DNA of 17,965 nucleotides, from contig CALMOL010000534.1 in assembly GCA_937871685.1 (NCBI GenBank), forward strand, positions 1 through 17,965, written 5' to 3'. Positions 14,729 to 17,965 of the stretch are shown here, in pieces. The notes beneath the pieces are model-generated. The model did no database searches and was not told the DNA's origin. It saw nothing but the letters and a program-made list of their open reading frames with translations. The DNA is from an uncultured Verrucomicrobiota bacterium. Lineage in GTDB: Bacteria > Verrucomicrobiota > Verrucomicrobiia > Chthoniobacterales > SZAS-18. Position 1 is the stretch's first letter. Each line of letters opens with the position of its first letter. The position numbers and the translations under genes are program-made.

Positions 14729-15547
14729 TCAGCCGCCTGCCGGTGAGCGCGTGGCCAGATACTCCTTCATCGCGCGGACCGTCTCTTCTGGATGGCTCAG
14801 GTGCGGGCAATGCCCGGTGGCTTCCAGCACCCGCAGCGTGCTTTCGGGCAGGTGACGGCTCGTGTATTCGCCCACCGCCACCGGCGCGATCGCGTCGTCC
14901 GAGCATTGCAGCACGAGCGAGGGCACCCGGACCCGGGGCAGATCGGCGCGATTGTCCGCGAAGAAGGTCGCCTCGGCGAAGCGGCGCGCGATCTCGGGAT
15001 CCGTCGAGCAAAAGCTCGCCTCCAGCTCCCCGGCCAGCTCCGGCCGGTCGGGGTTCTTCATGATCACCGGCGTGAGGAAGCTCGCCCAGCCGAGGTAGTT
15101 TCGCTCCATCATGTCCAGCAGCCCCTCGATGTCCGCCCGCTCGAAGCCGCCGTGGTAGTCGCCCTCGTTGATGTAGCGCGGCGAGGGTCCGATGAGGATG
15201 AGCCGGGCGAATCGCTCCGGCTCCTGGATCGCCGCCAGCACGCCCACCATGCAGCTCACCGAGTGGGCGACGAAAACGATGTCGCGCAGGTCCAGCTCCG
15301 CGCAAATCTCCCGCACGTCGCGCGCGTAGCCCTCCAGCGTGGCGTAGCGCTGGCGATCATAGGCAGACCAATCCGACTTCCCGGAGCCCACGTAGTCGAA
15401 AAGGATGGTGCGATAGTCCTCCTCGAAGGCCGGCGCGATGAAGCGCCACATGTTCTGGTCGCACCCAAAGCCGTGGGCGAAAAGCATCGGCTGCGCCCCC
15501 CTTCCGCTGATGACCACGTTGTTGCGGGCGCAGAGGTCGGTGGTCAC
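14729..15547 (-). CDS. rsbQ: RsbQ-type alpha/beta hydrolase
   Basis: 272 residues from GTG 15547. It is colinear with Bacillus subtilis RsbQ along its length: FAHGFGCDQNMWRF (23-36), ILFDYVGSGKSD (48-59), GPSPRYIN (120-127), ASFCSTDPEIARRFAE (177-192) and ATGHCPHLSHPEET (243-256). The catalytic triad is Ser96 (AHSVS), Asp218 (CSDD) and His246 (TGH), corresponding to Ser96, Asp219 and His247 of RsbQ. RsbQ produces or presents an unidentified small hydrophobic ligand to the PAS domain of RsbP during energy stress; the fold is related to the plant receptors KAI2 and D14. Here the next gene carries the matching PAS domain. A 217-base divergent gap separates it from the plus-strand genes. Confidence 0.94.
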   Translation of the reverse strand: MTTDLCARNNVVISGRGAQPMLFAHGFGCDQNMWRFIAPAFEEDYRTILFDYVGSGKSDWSAYDRQRYATLEGYARDVREICAELDLRDIVFVAHSVSCMVGVLAAIQEPERFARLILIGPSPRYINEGDYHGGFERADIEGLLDMMERNYLGWASFLTPVIMKNPDRPELAGELEASFCSTDPEIARRFAEATFFADNRADLPRVRVPSLVLQCSDDAIAPVAVGEYTSRHLPESTLRVLEATGHCPHLSHPEETVRAMKEYLATRSPAGG

Positions 15548-15753
15548 CCTGAATTCTACTGATCCGCCCTGGATTCGCCACGAACAATGCGCGGCGCGGG
15601 CGCAAGGCCTTCGAGAAAAGTGACACCCCAGCCAAGCGTGTGATCATTGCGGCTATAAGCGGGTTGGCCGTGCCCCCAAGGAGACGAGTCCACGGGGCTG
15701 GTCTTGCGGTCACCAGTGGGGCAGGCACCGTGGATGACTTCGATCTCTCAACC

Positions 15754-15757
15754 GGAG
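15754..15757 (+). promoter_or_regulatory. Shine-Dalgarno for the 317-residue protein
   Basis: The sequence ggag lies 7 bases before the GTG at 15765, near-ideal spacing. It is one of the few clear ribosome sites in the window and supports the GTG as the start of this gene. Confidence 0.6.
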
Positions 15758-15764
15758 CTTTGTC

Positions 15765-16718
15765 GTGAAACTCATCGAGCGATCCTTTGAACTGCGCGGC
15801 CCGCACGGCCTCGGCGCCAAGCCGCGCCCGGAGCTGATCGGGCCGGTGCTCACGCACCTGCGCGACCGGCTCCAGGATTCGGTGCGCATGGGTTTCCTGC
15901 ATTCCTCCCGCCCGCCCGGGCGGATCGCGGCGCCGCTCAAGGCAGCCGCGGAGGTCCGGTTCCTGGGTCATTCCGCCGCCGGGCCCGACGGCACCCGGCT
16001 TCGGTTCGAGGTGCCTTCGTTCGGCTCCGCCGCCAGCCGGTATTTTCAGCAGCAACGCCTGTGGGACGACGGGCCGCAGCCCGAGCAAACCGCGTTCGAG
16101 CTTCTTGGGGCGGCGCTGCACGACGTCCGCGCCGGCAGCTTGGAAAGCGACCGCTTCGATCCCCCACTGCTGCGTCGGCTGGGCGCCTTTGGCAGCCGAA
16201 TGCTGAAGCTGGGCATCGAGCGGATCGCGCTCGTGGACGCCACGCTGCCGGACGAAGCCGCGCTCGACGCGCAGGTGGCGAGCGCCGCTCGCGATCTTTC
16301 CGCGCGCACGCCGCAATCGCGGCGGATTCGGATCACGGGCCGACTGGATGTGATGGGCGCGAGCCAGGGCCTGCTGAAGGTTCACCTGCGGCCAGGGGAG
16401 GCCATCACCGCCCTTTGGGAAGGCCCGGTGGAGATCGACTCGCTGCGCGGGCTTTTTAACCAGGACGTGGTGATCGAGGGCGAGGGCGTCTTCCGGCCCT
16501 CCGGCTCGCTGCTGCGGCTGGATGCCGACGCCATCGCGGCGGCTCAGGCGCAGGACGAGTTTTTCCGGCAGCTTCCCACCGGATTGGTCGAGCGAGACTT
16601 TCGCCAAGCCGCCCGGCTGCGGCCCGACGAGTCGTCCGCCTACGCCCGGCTCTTCGGCAGCCTGCCGGCGGAAGAGACCGACGAGGAATTCGAGGCGGCC
16701 CTGGCGACCCTGCGCTGA
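15765..16718 (+). CDS. uncharacterised 317-residue protein paired with a PIN toxin
   Basis: GTG start at 15765, chosen because of the ggag 7 bases upstream. I recognise no named family. Visible parts are a basic N-terminal half with an alpha/beta character (residues 1-180), then a beta-rich stretch at about 186-253 (RRIRITGRLDVMG, LLKVHLRPGEAITALWEG, DVVIEGEGVFRPSGSLLRLD) suggesting a small barrel of OB or similar type, and a helical acidic C-terminal tail ending EETDEEFEAALATLR. No membrane segment. The PIN gene starts 3 bases after the stop. An acidic, helical C-terminus next to a toxin start is what an antitoxin would have, so a large non-canonical antitoxin is my inference. The length is far above the 70-110 residues usual for VapB. 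Confidence 0.72.
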   Translation: MKLIERSFELRGPHGLGAKPRPELIGPVLTHLRDRLQDSVRMGFLHSSRPPGRIAAPLKAAAEVRFLGHSAAGPDGTRLRFEVPSFGSAASRYFQQQRLWDDGPQPEQTAFELLGAALHDVRAGSLESDRFDPPLLRRLGAFGSRMLKLGIERIALVDATLPDEAALDAQVASAARDLSARTPQSRRIRITGRLDVMGASQGLLKVHLRPGEAITALWEGPVEIDSLRGLFNQDVVIEGEGVFRPSGSLLRLDADAIAAAQAQDEFFRQLPTGLVERDFRQAARLRPDESSAYARLFGSLPAEETDEEFEAALATLR

Positions 16719-16721
16719 GCC

Positions 16722-17180
16722 ATGCGCGAGCCGTTCCTGCTCGACACGGCGCTGCTGTTGCATTGGACCCGCGGTAGCCCTCAGGCCGAGAAGGCGGAGC
16801 AACGATTCCAACTGAAAGCCTCGGAGCTGCGGCCCTTGATCTGGGAGGTTTCCATCGGCGAGATGCTCGCGTTTTCCCGCCAACTGGGCTGGGGAGAACC
16901 GAAGCGTCGCCGCCTCGCCGAGATCGAGCGGCAGGTTGTCGTCGTGCCGATTTCGGACCGTCGAATCATGGAGGCCTACGCCGACCTTTCGACGCTGGCG
17001 CACGCCTCCAATTGGCCGCTCTTCCACGGGAAGAACGATCTTTGGATCGGCGCGGCGGCAAAGGTGGCGGGCGCCCATCTCCTCACGATGGACAAGGACT
17101 TTCTGCCTCTGCGCGGTCACGCGGGCTGGAATGTGACGGTCCTCGACGCCCACCCCGGCGAGCCGCTTCCGGCGCCATGA
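16722..17180 (+). CDS. PIN-domain protein, putative VapC-like toxin
   Basis: 152 residues from ATG 16722, three bases after the upstream stop. The PIN residues are present: FLLDTALLL with Asp8, VSIGEMLAFS with Glu47, GKNDLWIGAAAK with Asp106, and LLTMDKDFLPL with Asp124 and Asp126. Between them, ISDRRIMEAYADL (77-89) is the usual helix before the third acidic site. This indicates an intact metal-dependent ribonuclease fold. It is only distantly similar to the other PIN protein of this window (5044-5481) and has a different partner, so the two are not a local duplication. Downstream, the VOC gene follows after 22 bases, possibly by read-through. Confidence 0.88.
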   Translation: MREPFLLDTALLLHWTRGSPQAEKAEQRFQLKASELRPLIWEVSIGEMLAFSRQLGWGEPKRRRLAEIERQVVVVPISDRRIMEAYADLSTLAHASNWPLFHGKNDLWIGAAAKVAGAHLLTMDKDFLPLRGHAGWNVTVLDAHPGEPLPAP

Positions 17181-17202
17181 GCAGGCGCTTCTCGCGTGTC
17201 CC

Positions 17203-17556
17203 ATGAATCCCGTCGCGCTCAACTTGGTTGTCCTGCGTTCTCCCGACATCGCCCGGGCCGCGGAATTCTACTCCCGGCTCGGGCTGCAATTCACCCGGCA
17301 CCAGCACGGCTGCGGACCGGAGCATTTCGCCGCCGAGCTCGGAAGCGGCGTCTTCGAACTCTATCCGCTTTCCCCCGACGGCCCATCGACCCTCGGCACC
17401 CGCATCGGTTTCAGCGTTCCCTCGCTGGATGCCGCCCTCGCCGCGCTCGACGAATATCCCGGGGCCATCATCTCACCGCATAAAGACTCCCCCTGGGGCC
17501 GCCGCGCCGTCGTTGCCGACCCCGACGGGCATCGCGTCGAGCTTCTCCAGCATTGA
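17203..17556 (+). CDS. VOC-family (glyoxalase/bleomycin-resistance fold) protein
   Basis: 117 residues from ATG 17203. One betaalphabetabetabeta pair is recognisable: LNLVVLRSPDIARAAEFYSRLGLQF (7-30), FELYPLS (51-57), GFSVPSLDAALAAL (69-82) and VVADPDGHRVELLQ (103-116). A Glu at 113 in DPDGHRVEL is a usual metal-ligand position, while the first metal position, normally His, is Asn7, so metal binding may be incomplete. VOC proteins include lyases, dioxygenases and drug-binding proteins, and the sequence does not decide which. It lies 22 bases after the PIN gene and 30 bases before the carrier-protein-like gene. Its relation to either neighbour is unclear. Confidence 0.88.
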   Translation: MNPVALNLVVLRSPDIARAAEFYSRLGLQFTRHQHGCGPEHFAAELGSGVFELYPLSPDGPSTLGTRIGFSVPSLDAALAALDEYPGAIISPHKDSPWGRRAVVADPDGHRVELLQH

Positions 17557-17586
17557 TCCGAACCCCCCGCACGAAATATTGCGCCC

Positions 17587-17844
17587 ATGGAACTCAACAC
17601 GATTGAAACGATCCAGGCCGCCGAGGAGGAGTTCGACCTTGTCGTCTCCGACGAGGACGCCGACACCCTGGTCACCGTCGGCGATGTCCACGGCCTGGTG
17701 CTCGCCGCGTTGCGAGCGCAAGGCGACTCGCCCGACGAGGCGCAGGTGTGGGAGCGGCTGCGCGGCGCGATCGTCCGGCTGCTCGGCTCCAAGCCCGCCG
17801 AGATCGTCGCCGACGCCCGGATCGACGACCTGTCCCGGAGCTGA
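17587..17844 (+). CDS. acyl-carrier-protein-like protein with permuted halves and no phosphopantetheine serine
   Basis: 85 residues from ATG 17587. Residues 3-38 (LNTIETIQAAEEEFDLVVS, then DEDADTLVTVGDVHGLV) align by eye with helices II to IV of ordinary ACP, where LDTVELIMALEEEFDI and DEDAEKITTVGDV are typical. Residues 52-82 (AQVWERLRGAIVRLLGSKP, then AEIVADARIDDL) look like ACP helix I and its loop, which normally come first. The protein thus reads as an ACP with the order of its halves exchanged. The DSL attachment motif is replaced by M-E-L at the N-terminus, so it should not carry the prosthetic group by the normal route. Similar stand-alone carrier-like proteins exist in bacteria; the function is unknown to me. 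The helix-II/III acidic face that docks partner enzymes is kept. Confidence 0.7.
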   Translation: MELNTIETIQAAEEEFDLVVSDEDADTLVTVGDVHGLVLAALRAQGDSPDEAQVWERLRGAIVRLLGSKPAEIVADARIDDLSRS

Positions 17845-17858
17845 CGGCGACGTCGCCG
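17845..17858. other. 14-base perfect palindrome after the carrier-like gene
   Basis: cggcgacgtcgccg starts directly after the TGA and is its own reverse complement. It is followed by gaaaaa rather than a T-run, so it is not a standard intrinsic terminator for the plus strand. The remaining 107 bases to the right edge hold no gene I can support. Confidence 0.4.
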
Positions 17859-17965
17859 GAAAAACGGCCAGAGCGTTTTCGACCGGACTTATCGCATCGG
17901 CCCTCGCCTGGGAGCGGCTTGATGAGGCCGCCGTAGTTCTTCACCCCGCCACCCTCGTCTGCCTT

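Noticed and set aside
13227..15305. Extending the kinase frame upstream to 692 residues
   Set aside because: The extra N-terminus is the out-of-frame reading of rsbQ; the PAS domain begins properly at ATG 14717, 11 bases after the rsbQ stop.
15553..15768. A short plus-strand frame ending in GTGA overlap with the 317-residue gene
   Set aside because: Only GTG/TTG starts without a ribosome site, and no recognisable sequence. The overlap with the GTG start may be chance; treated as the divergent promoter region.
15357..17249. A 630-residue open frame on the minus strand opposite the 317-residue protein and the PIN gene
   Set aside because: The plus strand shows a good ribosome site and a complete PIN domain; the minus product has no recognisable motif and overlaps the rsbQ gene on the same strand in another frame.
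17845..17858. Intrinsic terminator after the carrier-like gene
   Set aside because: The palindrome is followed by gaaaaa, with no T-run on the plus strand.

Overview
The window is high-GC bacterial DNA, densely packed on both strands, with few recognisable Shine-Dalgarno sites. Gene content and the long palindromic intergenic repeats would suit a Verrucomicrobia-like or other environmental Gram-negative lineage. That placement is an inference from style only; no ribosomal RNA or marker gene is present.

Layout. (1) Positions 1-4630, all minus strand: a 982-residue FAD plus Fe-S oxidoreductase of the D-lactate/glycolate dehydrogenase type, then a 70-residue protein overlapping a nucleotidyltransferase-fold protein, then the N-terminal part of a TIGR03862-type flavoprotein that runs off the left edge. 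(2) 4718-5481, plus strand: a Phd/VapB-type antitoxin overlapping a VapC PIN toxin. (3) 5482-11812, minus strand: a coherent cluster. In transcription order it holds a two-zinc-ribbon DUF4178 membrane protein, a 49-residue single-pass membrane protein, a 67-residue DUF350 membrane protein, a spermidine-synthase-like enzyme with an N-terminal membrane domain, a Tat-exported lipoprotein flavin oxidoreductase, and S-adenosylmethionine decarboxylase (SpeD). Two large perfect or near-perfect inverted repeats lie on either side of the synthase gene. (4) 11927-13087, minus: a YhcG/DUF1016 PD-(D/E)XK nuclease between two copies of a 30-base direct repeat. (5) 13227-15547, minus: an RsbQ alpha/beta hydrolase followed by a kinase with an RsbP-type PAS domain, histidine kinase core and receiver domain. 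(6) 15765-17844, plus: a 317-residue protein of unknown family coupled to a second PIN toxin, a small VOC/glyoxalase-fold protein, and an acyl-carrier-protein-like protein whose two halves are in permuted order and which lacks the phosphopantetheine serine.

How they work together. SpeD makes decarboxylated AdoMet, the aminopropyl donor used by spermidine synthase. Its linkage to a membrane-embedded synthase, an exported flavoenzyme, DUF350 and DUF4178 suggests a membrane-associated polyamine pathway rather than housekeeping spermidine synthesis. This cluster is the best candidate for an under-described system here. The RsbQ pair looks like the Bacillus energy-stress sensor RsbQ-RsbP with the PP2C phosphatase output replaced by a histidine kinase and receiver. 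The remaining genes are accessory modules: two PIN systems, a nucleotidyltransferase pair and a lone nuclease.
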